DNA of 37,421 nucleotides from SZUA-217 sp964194555 (GCA_964194555.1 CAXMMT010000033.1:1-37421), one strand, 5' to 3'; counted from the first letter of the stretch, positions 1 through 7,879 are shown. Numbers and translations: made by a program. Notes: generated by a model from the sequence alone, not told the origin.

Positions 1-671
1 CGCACGACGTGGCCGGGAAAAGCGAGCTCGGCCGCATCCTCAATGGTCACCACACGTTCTGAGTCGGGAATGACAGCGGCGAGAAGATTGAGGAGTGTCG
101 TCTTTCCAGCCCCGGTTCCACCTGAGATGACGATGGTGCGACGCTCGCGAACCGTATCAGCCAGGGCGGACACCTGCTCTTCTGTGGCCGAGCCTGCCGA
201 CACGAGGTCGTCGAGAGACCGGATCCTCTGGGTGAAGCGACGTATCGCTACCAGTGGGACATCGACTGAGGCAGGGGGCAGCATTGCGTGGAGCCGACTG
301 CCATCTGGCAGACGGGCATCAACCATCGGAGCCGACCGATCGATGCGAAGGCCCAACGGGGCAATCGATCGTTCCACCATCGCGATCAGCTCTTCGGCAG
401 ACGAGAAGCGGACTTCCGTCAACTCGAGGTCGCCACCACGATCGACCCACACTTCGTCAGGGCCGTTCACCAGAACGTCCGTCGTCTCGGGATCGTCCAG
501 AAGAGACTGAATTGGCCCCAGGCCGAGCACGGAACTGACAATCGGATCCACCGACTCGTCGGCTCGCCATGGCGACTCCGATCGCAACAGCCATCGAGCT
601 TCCGCCTCGACGGTCTCAGGAGCGAGCCTGACGTTGCCAGCGGCAATTGCCCGACTGACACGATCGATCAC
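1..671 (-). CDS. cpaF: Tad/Flp pilus assembly ATPase CpaF (3' end cut by window edge)
   Basis: This is a hexameric ATPase of the VirB11/GspE/TadA class, which powers assembly of type IVc (Flp/Tad) pili at the cytoplasmic membrane. About 223 codons are visible before the window edge. Reading leftwards there is an N-terminal helical segment, a PAS-like N-terminal domain (LDDPETTDVLVNGPDEVWVD), then a Walker A loop GGTGAGKTTLLN and the TIEDAAEL motif. Walker B and the C-terminus lie outside. I chose GTG at 671 because its GTGA overlaps the TGA stop of the upstream gene, with a GGAG 12-15 nt upstream; an in-frame ATG at 713 is the alternative. The overlap implies translational coupling with the CpaE-like gene. 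Family is confident; the start is less so. Confidence 0.9.
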   Translation of the reverse strand, partial: MIDRVSRAIAAGNVRLAPETVEAEARWLLRSESPWRADESVDPIVSSVLGLGPIQSLLDDPETTDVLVNGPDEVWVDRGGDLELTEVRFSSAEELIAMVERSIAPLGLRIDRSAPMVDARLPDGSRLHAMLPPASVDVPLVAIRRFTQRIRSLDDLVSAGSATEEQVSALADTVRERRTIVISGGTGAGKTTLLNLLAAVIPDSERVVTIEDAAELAFPGHVV

Positions 672-1219
672 GCCCACGGCAGACTCCAGACCTGTCGCCA
701 GGCGTCTATCCATCTGCTTCTCGAGGGCATACGGCCGGCAAGCAACTGGCGGATGATCCTGGCCCGGAGTCGGGGAAGGACCGGGCCCGGGCCCGGAGGC
801 CGGGTTCCGGACGCGACCGGCTGCCACACCGCGGCCCCCATGTCGGATGGAGCCAGCCAGCCCGGATACAAGGGCTCGACCGGCACCGTCGAGCCGGGCC
901 ACCCGTCTCCGGAGACCCGCACCACCACAGCGGGCCACCGGGCTGACAATTGCTCGATGATCGCAATGGCATCGACGGCCTGAATCGGTCCACCCGCGAT
1001 AACAGCAACACCCTGCCGACCCGGACTCAGCTCATCGAGCCTGGGGCCTTCTCCAGCCAGGTCGGCAAGAGTCCGGCCCGAAGCGAAACGCAGTCCTCCG
1101 GCCATGTCGATGACCAGAGATGTTCCAACCGAGGCAGCAAGCCCCAGCGGCCCCGCCACGGAAAGCACCGGATCCGGCGAACTAACCGCGAGGACCCCGA
1201 ATCTCCCCATCCCTCCCAT
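668..1219 (-). CDS. CpaE/Ssd-like protein of the Tad locus (tentative)
   Basis: A 183-residue protein coded immediately upstream of cpaF and overlapping it by 4 bp. I do not recognise a clear domain. It has a P-loop-ATPase-like layout (hydrophobic strand, SLVIDMAGGLRFASG, then a later GVAVIAGGP strand) that recalls the degenerate CpaE/Ssd MinD-like proteins often placed before cpaF, but no intact Walker A is present. That assignment rests mainly on position. ATG at 1219 is 6 nt from a -10-like TATGTT, so the transcript may be leaderless. The C-terminal part (GRMPSRSRWIDAWRQ) is basic. Reading-frame integrity and the start-stop overlap argue that the gene is real. Confidence 0.55.
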   Translation of the reverse strand: MGGMGRFGVLAVSSPDPVLSVAGPLGLAASVGTSLVIDMAGGLRFASGRTLADLAGEGPRLDELSPGRQGVAVIAGGPIQAVDAIAIIEQLSARWPAVVVRVSGDGWPGSTVPVEPLYPGWLAPSDMGAAVWQPVASGTRPPGPGPVLPRLRARIIRQLLAGRMPSRSRWIDAWRQVWSLPWA

Positions 1220-1225
1220 GTCCCA

Positions 1226-1254
1226 AACATATGGGCGGCATACCGCTGGTACAA
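1226..1254 (-). promoter_or_regulatory. candidate promoter for the cpaE-like/cpaF operon
   Basis: On the minus strand TTGTAC (1254-1249) and TATGTT (1231-1226) are separated by 17 nt. The -10 ends 6 nt before the ATG at 1219, the spacing expected for a leaderless transcript. Predicted by eye only. Confidence 0.4.
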
Positions 1255-1275
1255 GACCCTTGTTAACTTGAGCAT

Positions 1276-2049
1276 GTGCCCGAAGCAGCCTTCTTTGACC
1301 TCGACAAGACGATCATCGCCAAGTCGTCGACACTCGCCTTCACGAAACCGATGTTCAAGGCCGGGCTGCTCAGCGGGTCGACCCTTGCCAAAGCAGGGAT
1401 AGCCCAGGTCTACTACCAGGCGTTCGGAGCCGACCACGATCAGTTGCAGCGGATCAAGGAGGAGCTATCCAGCCTGACCGAAGGGTGGGACCACGCCGAA
1501 GTGGAGGCCCTTGTCGAAGAAACGGTCAATGAGGTCGTGGCCCCGCTGGTCTATGCCGAAGCGCTGGCGATCATCGACGACCACAGGCGCGAAGGGCGCA
1601 AGGTGGTGGTCATTTCGGCAAGCCCCGAGGAGATCGTGCGGCCCCTCTGCCACTACCTGGGAATCAAAGATGTCATTGCCACCACGTCGGAGATAGACGA
1701 GGAAGGCAGATACACGGGGAGAATCGAGAGGTACACCTACGGGCAGGTGAAGGCCGACGCCATGGCCGAGATGGCTGCCGCCGAAGACATCGACCTGAAA
1801 GCAAGTTACGCCTACTCGGATTCGATCACCGATCTGCCAATGCTCGACATCGTCGGCCACCCGGTCGTGGTCAACCCGGACTCCGAGCTTGCAGCTATTG
1901 CCGAGGAGCGCGGCTGGGAGGTCCGAAACTTCGAGTCGGCAGTCACTCTGCGAGACAAGCTGGCCTCCAAGGCAGTCCCCGGTGCCGCCGTCGTAACCGG
2001 GATTGCCGCCGTTCTCGCCTACTGGGCGCTCAAAGGGCGCAAGGCCTGA
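1276..2049 (+). CDS. HAD-IB family phosphatase (SerB-like)
   Basis: A 257-residue haloacid-dehalogenase phosphatase of subfamily IB, which hydrolyses small phosphomonoesters (phosphoserine-like substrates in relatives). Motif I is DLDKT (nucleophile D8, acid D10), motif II the Ser in VVVISASPEE, motif III the Lys of GQVKAD, and motif IV SDSITDLPML. The last 25 residues form a hydrophobic segment ending GRKA, suggesting membrane association, as in other actinobacterial members. The start is GTG at 1276; an ATG two bases upstream is out of frame. No Shine-Dalgarno is visible, but TTAACT lies 7 nt upstream, so the message may be leaderless. Substrate is unknown. Confidence 0.88.
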   Translation: MPEAAFFDLDKTIIAKSSTLAFTKPMFKAGLLSGSTLAKAGIAQVYYQAFGADHDQLQRIKEELSSLTEGWDHAEVEALVEETVNEVVAPLVYAEALAIIDDHRREGRKVVVISASPEEIVRPLCHYLGIKDVIATTSEIDEEGRYTGRIERYTYGQVKADAMAEMAAAEDIDLKASYAYSDSITDLPMLDIVGHPVVVNPDSELAAIAEERGWEVRNFESAVTLRDKLASKAVPGAAVVTGIAAVLAYWALKGRKA

Positions 2050-2051
2050 CC

Positions 2052-2218
2052 CGAGTGGTCTGCCACACAAGTGGTGTCAGGGTGTCTCCGAGGCATCGGC
2101 GTTCGAATCGCAAGGACGCACAACGAAGGCGCACCTGTAGGTGCGTCGAGGCGGAGGACACCGCGAGCGGCGTCGAGGGCCGGAGAGACCCGGCAGTCAT
2201 GTGTAGGACGGACCACTA
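2052..2218. repeat. dispersed TIR element, copy A (about 164 bp)
   Basis: Intergenic element between convergent genes, matching copy B at 33589-33755. Ends are imperfect inverted repeats: AGTGGTCTGCC..ACACA on the left against the complement of TGTGTAGGACGGACCACT on the right. Blocks identical to copy B are 2113-2133 (21 nt), 2142-2159 (18 nt), 2175-2188 (14 nt) and 2094-2103 (10 nt), in the same order and almost the same spacing. An internal 8-bp hairpin spans 2128-2147 with a TGTA loop. Flanks CGAG and CTAA loosely resemble a YTAR target duplication. No protein with support is coded. It could be a MITE-like element or a structured RNA. Confidence 0.75.
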
Positions 2219-2220
2219 AA

Positions 2221-3315
2221 TCAGAGCTGCATCGTTTCCTTCAGATAGGAGGCTCCCCGCTCCATGAGTGCCGCAAAACCGATGCCATCCTTTGAGTCGA
2301 CCAGTGTTCGCAGTCGCTCCACAGCTTCGGACAGGGCCGAGAGTGATTCGCCCCCATATTCGTTCAGCGACTGGATCTCGAAGTAGAGGTGGGGGTTCTC
2401 ACCCGCGACCTGGGTGGCCACGGCAAGCTGTTTGTCGAAAGTGGTGCTGGAGAGGTCGGCCAGCCTTCCGGCTTTCTCGCCACTGTCGGCAAGGGCAGCA
2501 AGGAAGACGATATTCAGGGCATGCGACAGTCCCAGGATGTAGGCGATGAGACGGTCATGGGAGTCGAGATCCATCTCGACCATCGAAGCCATGGTCGAGG
2601 CAAAGAGCTCGCCGGCTTCTGCCGTGGCTTCGGGGACACCCACATCAACCAGAACCACATGGCGACCGGAGAGAAGATCGGTCTCGGGGCCAAACATTGG
2701 GTGAACGGACGTGACCCTGACCCCGGCCCGAGCCAAACGATGCAAACCTGACCGAAGGGGCGTTTTCAGCGACCCGATGTCAAACACCAGGCCAGGAGGA
2801 GGGGCTTCTGTCATTTCGTCGAGGATCCTCTTGGTGGCAGTCAGCGGTGCGGCGATGACGTAGAGATCGAAGATGCCCGAAGCGTCGCGCCAGTCGAGAA
2901 CACCACTATCGGCAGAGTCCGGATCGGCGATCTCGACATGGAAGCCCTGCGATTCGAGAAAGCGGACAAACCATCCACCCATTCGCCCCAATCCGCCGAT
3001 CACCAGGGCACTGCGGCCGGTCCCTGCCGAATCAGCCTCCACTCGACCCTGCTCCTGTATGACCAACGAGGACCTGATCAGCTCGAGCATCATTCGCTCG
3101 GCGAGATCCTCCGAGAAACCGGCGTCGGCTGCTACCCGACGAGCACGCTCCACAACCTCCTTCTCGTGGGCGTAGTCACGAATCGGCACTCCTGCGGCCC
3201 TTTTCAACACGCCGAGTCTGGCCGCCAGATCATTACGACGACCCGACAAGGAAACGATCTCACGATCGATGTCGGCTATCGCCTCTCGAAGGTTGGAAAG
3301 TTCGCTGCTACCCAT
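2221..3315 (-). CDS. tyrA: bifunctional chorismate mutase / prephenate dehydrogenase
   Basis: Converts chorismate to prephenate and then oxidises it with NAD(P)+ to 4-hydroxyphenylpyruvate for tyrosine synthesis. Residues 1-90 form an AroQ-type chorismate mutase (LREAIADIDREIVSL, then RRNDLAARLGVLK). A Rossmann dehydrogenase follows, with VIGGLGRMGGWFVRF at about 105-119 and SVHPMFGPE near 200. The length of 364 residues is close to the enterobacterial T-protein. The AroQ-TyrA fusion is less usual in actinobacteria, where the two are often separate. It lies 16 bp downstream of a small gene and probably shares its transcript. The HisC-type aminotransferase at 12508 could supply the final transamination. 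Confidence 0.9.
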   Translation of the reverse strand: MGSSELSNLREAIADIDREIVSLSGRRNDLAARLGVLKRAAGVPIRDYAHEKEVVERARRVAADAGFSEDLAERMMLELIRSSLVIQEQGRVEADSAGTGRSALVIGGLGRMGGWFVRFLESQGFHVEIADPDSADSGVLDWRDASGIFDLYVIAAPLTATKRILDEMTEAPPPGLVFDIGSLKTPLRSGLHRLARAGVRVTSVHPMFGPETDLLSGRHVVLVDVGVPEATAEAGELFASTMASMVEMDLDSHDRLIAYILGLSHALNIVFLAALADSGEKAGRLADLSSTTFDKQLAVATQVAGENPHLYFEIQSLNEYGGESLSALSEAVERLRTLVDSKDGIGFAALMERGASYLKETMQL

Positions 3316-3331
3316 CCAAGGAGATTACGAC

Positions 3332-3679
3332 TCAAGCCTCACGGGTCGTCGACATCGGCGCGATCATCCAACCCAGACGCAGCTCGATCACCGCCTTGTA
3401 TAGGTCGAGGGCAGACATCTCGTCACCCTCGAGCCTTCTGACCACCACCCGATTGAGGGCGAAGGCCTCGACTTCCCAGACTGCCTCGCGATCGAGTGAC
3501 CCGTCCACGAAACCGTCCTCTGACACTGTTTTGAGGGCATCGGTCACCGGAGAAACCAGCAGAGTCGCCGGTCCGATGTCGGGGGGTATCTCCATCTCGA
3601 CGGGCTCACCTGTGGGTCGGATGACGATCCAGTCCTGATCTTCGCCTGCCAACTCCTGGAGCCGGGGAACCGTGAGCAT
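3332..3679 (-). CDS. conserved-looking small protein, unknown function
   Basis: A 115-residue acidic protein beginning MLTVPRLQELAGEDQDW that I do not recognise. It has alternating hydrophobic strands (DWIVIRPTGEPVEMEIP, AFALNRVVVRRLEG) and a C-terminal helix (ALDLYKAVIELRLGWMI), with no membrane segment or metal motif. ATG at 3679 was preferred over upstream in-frame starts because these would run into ispD. Its start lies only 20 bp from the divergent ispD start. It sits 16 bp upstream of tyrA and is probably cotranscribed with it. Confidence 0.65.
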   Translation of the reverse strand: MLTVPRLQELAGEDQDWIVIRPTGEPVEMEIPPDIGPATLLVSPVTDALKTVSEDGFVDGSLDREAVWEVEAFALNRVVVRRLEGDEMSALDLYKAVIELRLGWMIAPMSTTREA

Positions 3680-3699
3680 GGGGCAAAGGTACCCTCGCC

Positions 3700-4374
3700 G
3701 TGATGACCAGTGGACACGGAACCAGGGCAATGATCGTCGTTGGTGGCGGATCGAGCTCCCGGTTCGGCTCCGACAAGTTGATGACCGATGTCGTCGGCCG
3801 GCCTCTCATCGCCCACACCGTTGCCGCGGTGAGGGACCACGTTGACAAGTGCGTCCTGGTCTGCCGGGCCGATCAGGCAGACCAACTGGAATCGCTCGAA
3901 CTGGGCGTTTCGATCGTCCCGGGAGGTGCGACCCGTACCGACTCCGAGATGTCAGGTCTGGCAGCTCTGGGTGGGGAGCACCACCTCATCGGGATCCACG
4001 ATGGGGCGCGGCCTCTCGTCAGTGGTGAACTGATAGAGCGGCTCTTCGACGAAGCCGAGGCGTTCGGAGCCGCCGTGCCCGTTCTGAAGCCCAACACCCT
4101 CCTCATTGATCGCAGGCTTCACCGACCCGTCGAGAACGCGGTCACCGTCCAGACACCTCAGGTCTTCAGGGGCCCGGCGTTGCTGGCCGCCTATGTGGGC
4201 GCGGCCAAGACGGCGTTCGAGGGGTACGACACCGCCGAGGTCGTCCACGAGTTCGGCGATCTCACAATTGTCTCCGTGCCCGGAGACCCCCTCAATATCA
4301 AGGTGACCGAGACGGCCGACCTGGAGAAGGTCACCGAGATCCTCGAAGGACTCTCTCATACCGAACCTCGGTGA
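3700..4374 (+). CDS. ispD: 2-C-methyl-D-erythritol 4-phosphate cytidylyltransferase
   Basis: Transfers CMP from CTP to methylerythritol phosphate, the third step of the MEP isoprenoid pathway. The N-terminal nucleotide-binding loop reads GGGSSSRFGSDK; HDGARPLVS, QTPQVF and KVTETADLEKV are family hallmarks in the right order over 224 residues. Start is GTG at 3700 or the adjacent ATG at 3703. The usual ispF partner does not follow. Its last 44 bp overlap the 3' end of the opposing GNAT gene. The short 20-bp divergent gap upstream means its promoter must lie inside the neighbouring coding region. Confidence 0.9.
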   Translation: MMTSGHGTRAMIVVGGGSSSRFGSDKLMTDVVGRPLIAHTVAAVRDHVDKCVLVCRADQADQLESLELGVSIVPGGATRTDSEMSGLAALGGEHHLIGIHDGARPLVSGELIERLFDEAEAFGAAVPVLKPNTLLIDRRLHRPVENAVTVQTPQVFRGPALLAAYVGAAKTAFEGYDTAEVVHEFGDLTIVSVPGDPLNIKVTETADLEKVTEILEGLSHTEPR

Positions 4375-4828
4375 CCTGGACTCCGCCGATCTCTTCGATC
4401 CTCAGCGGCTTGCCCAGTGTCCACTCCTGTCGCTCATAGAAGGACCGAGCCTTGGCGTTGGACTCCAGAACCCAGAGCAGAGCCTTGTCGAAGCCGGCAG
4501 CGCTGAGCTTGCTTTCGGCTTCACCCAGCAACTCAAAACCATGACCTTTGCCCCACTCGCCAGGATGTACGTAGATGGCGAAGATCTCCCCCCAGCCGTC
4601 ATCGACCGACCTCCCCAAAAAGGCGAACCCGGCGAGATCTCCTTCATTCTCCGCCACCAGGATTATCGAGCCGGACTCGATTTGGTGAGTGAACCACGAG
4701 GTTCGCCTCTCAATATCCAACCCGGCGAGAAAGGCGTCCGGGAATATCTCCCGATAAGTGTGCTGCCAGGTGGCGATGTGCAGAGAAGAGAGTTCAGCGG
4801 CGTCCGACACCCTTGCGGGTCGGATCAT
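4331..4828 (-). CDS. GNAT family N-acetyltransferase
   Basis: A 165-residue acetyl-CoA-dependent acyltransferase of unknown substrate. The N-terminus MIRPARVSDAAELSSLH, the central strand IFAIYVHPGEWGKGHGFEL (acetyl-CoA pyrophosphate loop) and the C-terminal NAKARSFYERQEW are typical. The start at 4828 is fixed by a strong AGGAGG 6 nt upstream. It is the last gene of a three-gene operon (GDPD, exported protein, GNAT), beginning one base after the preceding stop. Its 3' end overlaps ispD by 44 bp in convergent orientation, so antisense interference between the two messages is possible. Confidence 0.88.
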   Translation of the reverse strand: MIRPARVSDAAELSSLHIATWQHTYREIFPDAFLAGLDIERRTSWFTHQIESGSIILVAENEGDLAGFAFLGRSVDDGWGEIFAIYVHPGEWGKGHGFELLGEAESKLSAAGFDKALLWVLESNAKARSFYERQEWTLGKPLRIEEIGGVQVTEVRYERVLRGSR

Positions 4829-4829
4829 C

Positions 4830-5339
4830 TCACTCCTCCTCTGTGGAGCCGTCGGTATCAGCGGCCTTGTCGCGCCCACCGAGCACCCAGAATGCCAGAG
4901 CTGACAAGGAGGCCGCCCCAAGCGCAAGGGCAAGCCACCCGAGCTGTCGCGCTCCGGAACTCAGGCCGTCATCTCCCTCGGGCGTCGGCGGTACCCCGGG
5001 GACATCAGGAGAGACATCGGCGCCGAGCTCGACCAACGAAACCGCTTGGGAGAGGCCATCCTCAGAACCCACGGCGTCGAACACCACAATGTAATTCTTA
5101 GGCTCGAGCTCGGTGCGGATGCCAAACACGCCGTCTCCCCGGTCGAGCAATGGCAGAGTCAACGTCGGATCATCCTCGAACCCGAGATGGGCGACTACCG
5201 CCTGAGCCGACACCCTGACCTCAACCTCGATGTCCACCAACATCACCGTCGCTTCGAGGGACTCGACCGTGGCCGACGCGCTTCCGAACGCTCCGCCGAG
5301 CTCGACGGCGATCACCAGAGCCAGATACGCCAGTTTCAT
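4830..5339 (-). CDS. exported membrane-anchored protein, unknown function
   Basis: A 169-residue protein with an N-terminal signal peptide (MKLAYLALVIAVELGGAFGS, probably cleaved after ASA), an extracellular beta-rich domain of about 90 residues, a Pro/Gly/Asp-rich linker (PDVPGVPPTPEGDDG) and a C-terminal membrane helix (WLALALGAASLSALAFWVLGG) with a short acidic tail. This is a surface layout with a cell-wall-spanning stalk. I do not recognise the domain. The ATG at 5339 overlaps the GDPD stop by 4 bp (ATGA), which favours it over the ATG four codons earlier. It is translationally coupled between a phosphodiesterase and a GNAT enzyme. Confidence 0.75.
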   Translation of the reverse strand: MKLAYLALVIAVELGGAFGSASATVESLEATVMLVDIEVEVRVSAQAVVAHLGFEDDPTLTLPLLDRGDGVFGIRTELEPKNYIVVFDAVGSEDGLSQAVSLVELGADVSPDVPGVPPTPEGDDGLSSGARQLGWLALALGAASLSALAFWVLGGRDKAADTDGSTEEE

Positions 5340-6133
5340 CGGTCGATCCACTCCCCCCGCTCCACGAGCAAGCTCTTCAGGAGGTCGGGGCGGTCGGTTA
5401 CCAGACCGTCAACGCCGAGATCGAGCAGTCTTTTCATCTCCGGGACCTCGTTGACGGTCCAGACATGTACCTGAAGTCCGGCCTGATGGGCCGATCTCAA
5501 CAGCTTCTCATCGACGACTCGCACTCCTCGAATCTGTGTCGGTACTTGCAAAGCGCTGGCGTCACCACCGCCACCACGACCGACTCGGGAGGCGAGCACC
5601 CACATTCGCGTGAGGGCAGGACCCGTCGAAGTTGGCACACGACCGCCGGAAACCTCCCGAAACTCATTGAGTCGATCGTCGGAGAATCCCCCAACGATAA
5701 TCCTTTCGTGGAGCTCCAGCCTGTCTACGAGGTTGGCAAAAGGGCGGGCAAGACCGTCGATCTTGAGATCCACGACCAGCGAAACGTCAGGAAAATCGGT
5801 GACGATTTGTTCGAAGCTGGGAATCGCGATTCCCTTGCCCCGGAAAGAAAAACCGTCGCGACCCCCGTGTCTGTATCCGGCATCGAGAGTGCGGATCTCA
5901 TCAAAGGTGTAATCGGAGACCTCTCCCGACCCTTCAGTAGTGCGATCCACCGTGTGGTCGTGCACGCAGACGATTACGCCGTCGCTGGTGATGTGAAGAT
6001 CCGTCTCGATGTGGCGGTATCCCATCTCGAAGGCACCGGAGAAAGACTCCATTGTGTTCTCCGGCCACAGGAGCCGACTCCCGCGGTGGGCAATGGGGAC
6101 CGGTGGGGGCCAGATCTGTCGGTCGAGGGTCAT
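5336..6133 (-). CDS. glycerophosphodiester phosphodiesterase family protein
   Basis: A TIM-barrel phosphodiesterase that hydrolyses glycerophosphodiesters to glycerol-3-phosphate and an alcohol. AHRGSRLLWPENT carries the first catalytic His and metal ligands, ETDLHITSDGVIVCVHDHTVDR the metal-binding Glu/Asp and second His, and WTVNEVPEMKRLLDLGVDG and VTDRPDLL the C-terminal signature. It is 265 residues long with no signal peptide, so cytoplasmic (UgpQ-like). ATG at 6133 has GGAG 9 nt upstream. It is the first gene of an operon with the exported protein and GNAT, starting just after the HU terminator. Confidence 0.9.
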   Translation of the reverse strand: MTLDRQIWPPPVPIAHRGSRLLWPENTMESFSGAFEMGYRHIETDLHITSDGVIVCVHDHTVDRTTEGSGEVSDYTFDEIRTLDAGYRHGGRDGFSFRGKGIAIPSFEQIVTDFPDVSLVVDLKIDGLARPFANLVDRLELHERIIVGGFSDDRLNEFREVSGGRVPTSTGPALTRMWVLASRVGRGGGGDASALQVPTQIRGVRVVDEKLLRSAHQAGLQVHVWTVNEVPEMKRLLDLGVDGLVTDRPDLLKSLLVERGEWIDR

Positions 6134-6175
6134 TTAGTGCTCTCCAACGTAACCACGGTCGCACTCGGATCCGGA

Positions 6176-6210
6176 CAAGAAAAAGCGACGGGCCATGACA
6201 GGCCCGTCGC
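6176..6210 (-). terminator. intrinsic terminator of the HU gene
   Basis: A perfect 10-bp stem GCGACGGGCC/GGCCCGTCGC (6185-6210) with a 6-nt loop. On the minus strand it is followed by TTTTTCTT. It lies 22 bp past the HU stop codon. Confidence 0.9.
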
Positions 6211-6231
6211 AAATCCCGGTATACAGGGCTT

Positions 6232-6525
6232 TTAGCGCGCTACGCGGTCCTTCAGGCCCTTGGCGGCACTGAAGTGTGCGTACTCCTTTGCCGCGATATG
6301 AATCGCTTGGCCCGTTGCGGGGTTCCGACCCATGCGGGCGGCGCGATGCTTTGTGCTGAAGTTGCCGAAGCCGGTGATGTTCACCTTGCGGCCTGCGTCG
6401 AGTTCGACGGCGATTATCCCTTCTCCATCCTTGGTCGAGAAGATGATGTCGATGATCTCGGCGGCTTTGCCCTTGGAGACGTCGGCCTTACCGGCCAACT
6501 TGTCCGCCATCTCGGACTTGTTCAC
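6232..6525 (-). CDS. hup: HU family nucleoid-associated DNA-binding protein
   Basis: A 97-residue histone-like protein that bends and compacts DNA. Start NKSEMADKLAGKADVSK, middle VELDAGRKVNITGFGNFSTK and the DNA-binding arm AARMGRNPATGQAIHIAAKE are diagnostic. It lacks the long Lys/Ala-rich C-terminal tail of mycobacterial HupB. The GTG start at 6525 is fixed by AAGGAGGGG 3 nt upstream and by alignment to HU; a longer reading frame upstream is not coding. A candidate promoter is CTGTTG-17-TATCGT in the 127-bp divergent gap to the crotonase gene. Monocistronic, with its own strong terminator. Confidence 0.95.
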   Translation of the reverse strand: MNKSEMADKLAGKADVSKGKAAEIIDIIFSTKDGEGIIAVELDAGRKVNITGFGNFSTKHRAARMGRNPATGQAIHIAAKEYAHFSAAKGLKDRVAR

Positions 6526-6626
6526 AGCCCCTCCTTGTGGGTTGATGAATGCGCGGCGTTGTCTGCTGCGACGATGAAACGTAACGATAGGGCAATTACC
6601 CAACAGCAACAGGCTTTTCCGTGCTT

Positions 6627-6632
6627 TACAAT
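6627..6632 (+). promoter_or_regulatory. candidate -10 of the crotonase gene
   Basis: TACAAT lies 21 nt upstream of the crotonase ATG at 6653 in the divergent HU/crotonase gap. No convincing -35 is visible 16-18 nt further upstream. Confidence 0.3.
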
Positions 6633-6652
6633 TCGCGAACCCGAGGAGGACT

Positions 6653-7432
6653 ATGAGCGTCGAATACCAACTGGACGGTGATGTGGCCATCATCACCCTC
6701 AACCGCCCGGATCGATTCAATGCCATCGAAGCCGGGTTGGCGGCCGGAATGGTCGAGGCCGTGGACACGGCCGGCCGGGAGGCACGGGCCATTGTCCTCA
6801 CTGGTGCGGGCAAGGCTTTCTGCTCCGGAGCCGACCTCTCCCAACTCATCGACGACTACGACAACGGCGGGCCCGACCTGGCAGGTCTCCTCAACGACGT
6901 CTTCCATCCAATGGTTCTTGCTCTGGTGAACAGCAAGGTCCCGACCGTCGCCGCGATCAACGGTGTGGCCGCCGGGGCAGGCCTGGGGATCGCACTCGGA
7001 TGTGACATCCGGATCATGGCCGAATCATCCTTTCTGACCTCTGCCTTCACCGCAATCGGTCTCGTCCCGGACTCGGGAACCACCTGGTGGCTTTCCCACT
7101 TCGTAGGTGTTTCCAAGGCGGTCGAACTGGCGATGACCAACAAGCGTGTCAGTGCAGGCCAAGCCGACTCTCTCGGGCTGTGCGCCGAGATCGTCCCCGA
7201 TACCGAGGTCGTCGTCAGGGCTGTTGAGGTTGCGGGCACATTGGCCGACATGGTTCCTGACTCTCTTGTCACCACCCGACGTCTCATCCGGGAGGCGACC
7301 CGTCTCAGTTTCGAAGAGGGGTTGGAGGCGGAGCGTGTTGAGCAGGGCCGGATGGGCAAGACGCCCGAGCATCGTGAAGGCGTCGCCGCTTTCCTCGAGA
7401 AGAGAAAGCCCGACTTCCGCAACCCCGGTTAG
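6653..7432 (+). CDS. enoyl-CoA hydratase/isomerase family protein (crotonase fold)
   Basis: A 259-residue crotonase-superfamily enzyme acting on acyl-CoA thioesters. Oxyanion-hole segments are GKAFCSGADL and NGVAAGAGLGIALGCDI. The motif LVPDSGTTWWL, with Asp where hydratases have Glu, resembles PaaG-type isomerases and related degradative crotonases more than classical EchA hydratases. An extended C-terminal helix ends in EKRKPDF. The start has a strong GAGGAGG 5 nt upstream. No beta-oxidation partner is adjacent, so the pathway is not evident. Confidence 0.88.
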   Translation: MSVEYQLDGDVAIITLNRPDRFNAIEAGLAAGMVEAVDTAGREARAIVLTGAGKAFCSGADLSQLIDDYDNGGPDLAGLLNDVFHPMVLALVNSKVPTVAAINGVAAGAGLGIALGCDIRIMAESSFLTSAFTAIGLVPDSGTTWWLSHFVGVSKAVELAMTNKRVSAGQADSLGLCAEIVPDTEVVVRAVEVAGTLADMVPDSLVTTRRLIREATRLSFEEGLEAERVEQGRMGKTPEHREGVAAFLEKRKPDFRNPG

Positions 7433-7445
7433 TCGGTACACGGTC

Positions 7446-7853
7446 TCAGGGTTTGGCCAGGTAAACCCTGATCATGATCTTGCCGCCTTCTCCGTGGCCA
7501 AATGCGACACCGATCTCGTTGTTGAGCCAGGCCAGATCTTCGTTGCCGGTCTCAAACGTGATCAGCTCTCTCAGGTCCGCCGACTGATCGGGGTTGACGA
7601 TGGAAACACCGGAGCCCTGATATGAGACGGCTTCGCGCTTCTCGCCGATGACAGCATGTATGTCCAGAGCCATGTTCCCGTCGGAGCGAACGGTGACGTA
7701 GTCCACTCCCCTGACCGGACGCTCACCTTCCCAATGGGGCCCGGAGGCGGTGCCCTCGAACGGAAAATCGATTCTCATCCCGCCGGGCGTCTTGCCGATT
7801 ACGTTCATCCCGAGCTCGGCCTCGATGGTGCAGAAGTCCTCGAGTGAGGGCAT
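7446..7853 (-). CDS. DUF3237 family protein
   Basis: A 135-residue beta-barrel protein of unknown function. The pattern TIEAELGMNVIGKTPGGMR, then HWEGERPVRGVDYVTVRSDG and the following LDIHAVI strand matches my recollection of DUF3237, where an RPDG-type turn precedes an acidic strand. The ATG at 7853 follows GGAGG at a 6-nt spacing; a start ten codons earlier lacks this. It lies 26 bp downstream of the phosphoribosyltransferase and may be cotranscribed with it. Confidence 0.65.
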   Translation of the reverse strand: MPSLEDFCTIEAELGMNVIGKTPGGMRIDFPFEGTASGPHWEGERPVRGVDYVTVRSDGNMALDIHAVIGEKREAVSYQGSGVSIVNPDQSADLRELITFETGNEDLAWLNNEIGVAFGHGEGGKIMIRVYLAKP

Positions 7854-7879
7854 GGTTGATCCTCCGTGGTCACGAGGGG

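Noticed and set aside
2071..2295. 74-residue frame across repeat copy A
   Set aside because: It is made mostly of repeat sequence and enters the 3' end of tyrA; the matching frame is not kept as a gene in copy B.
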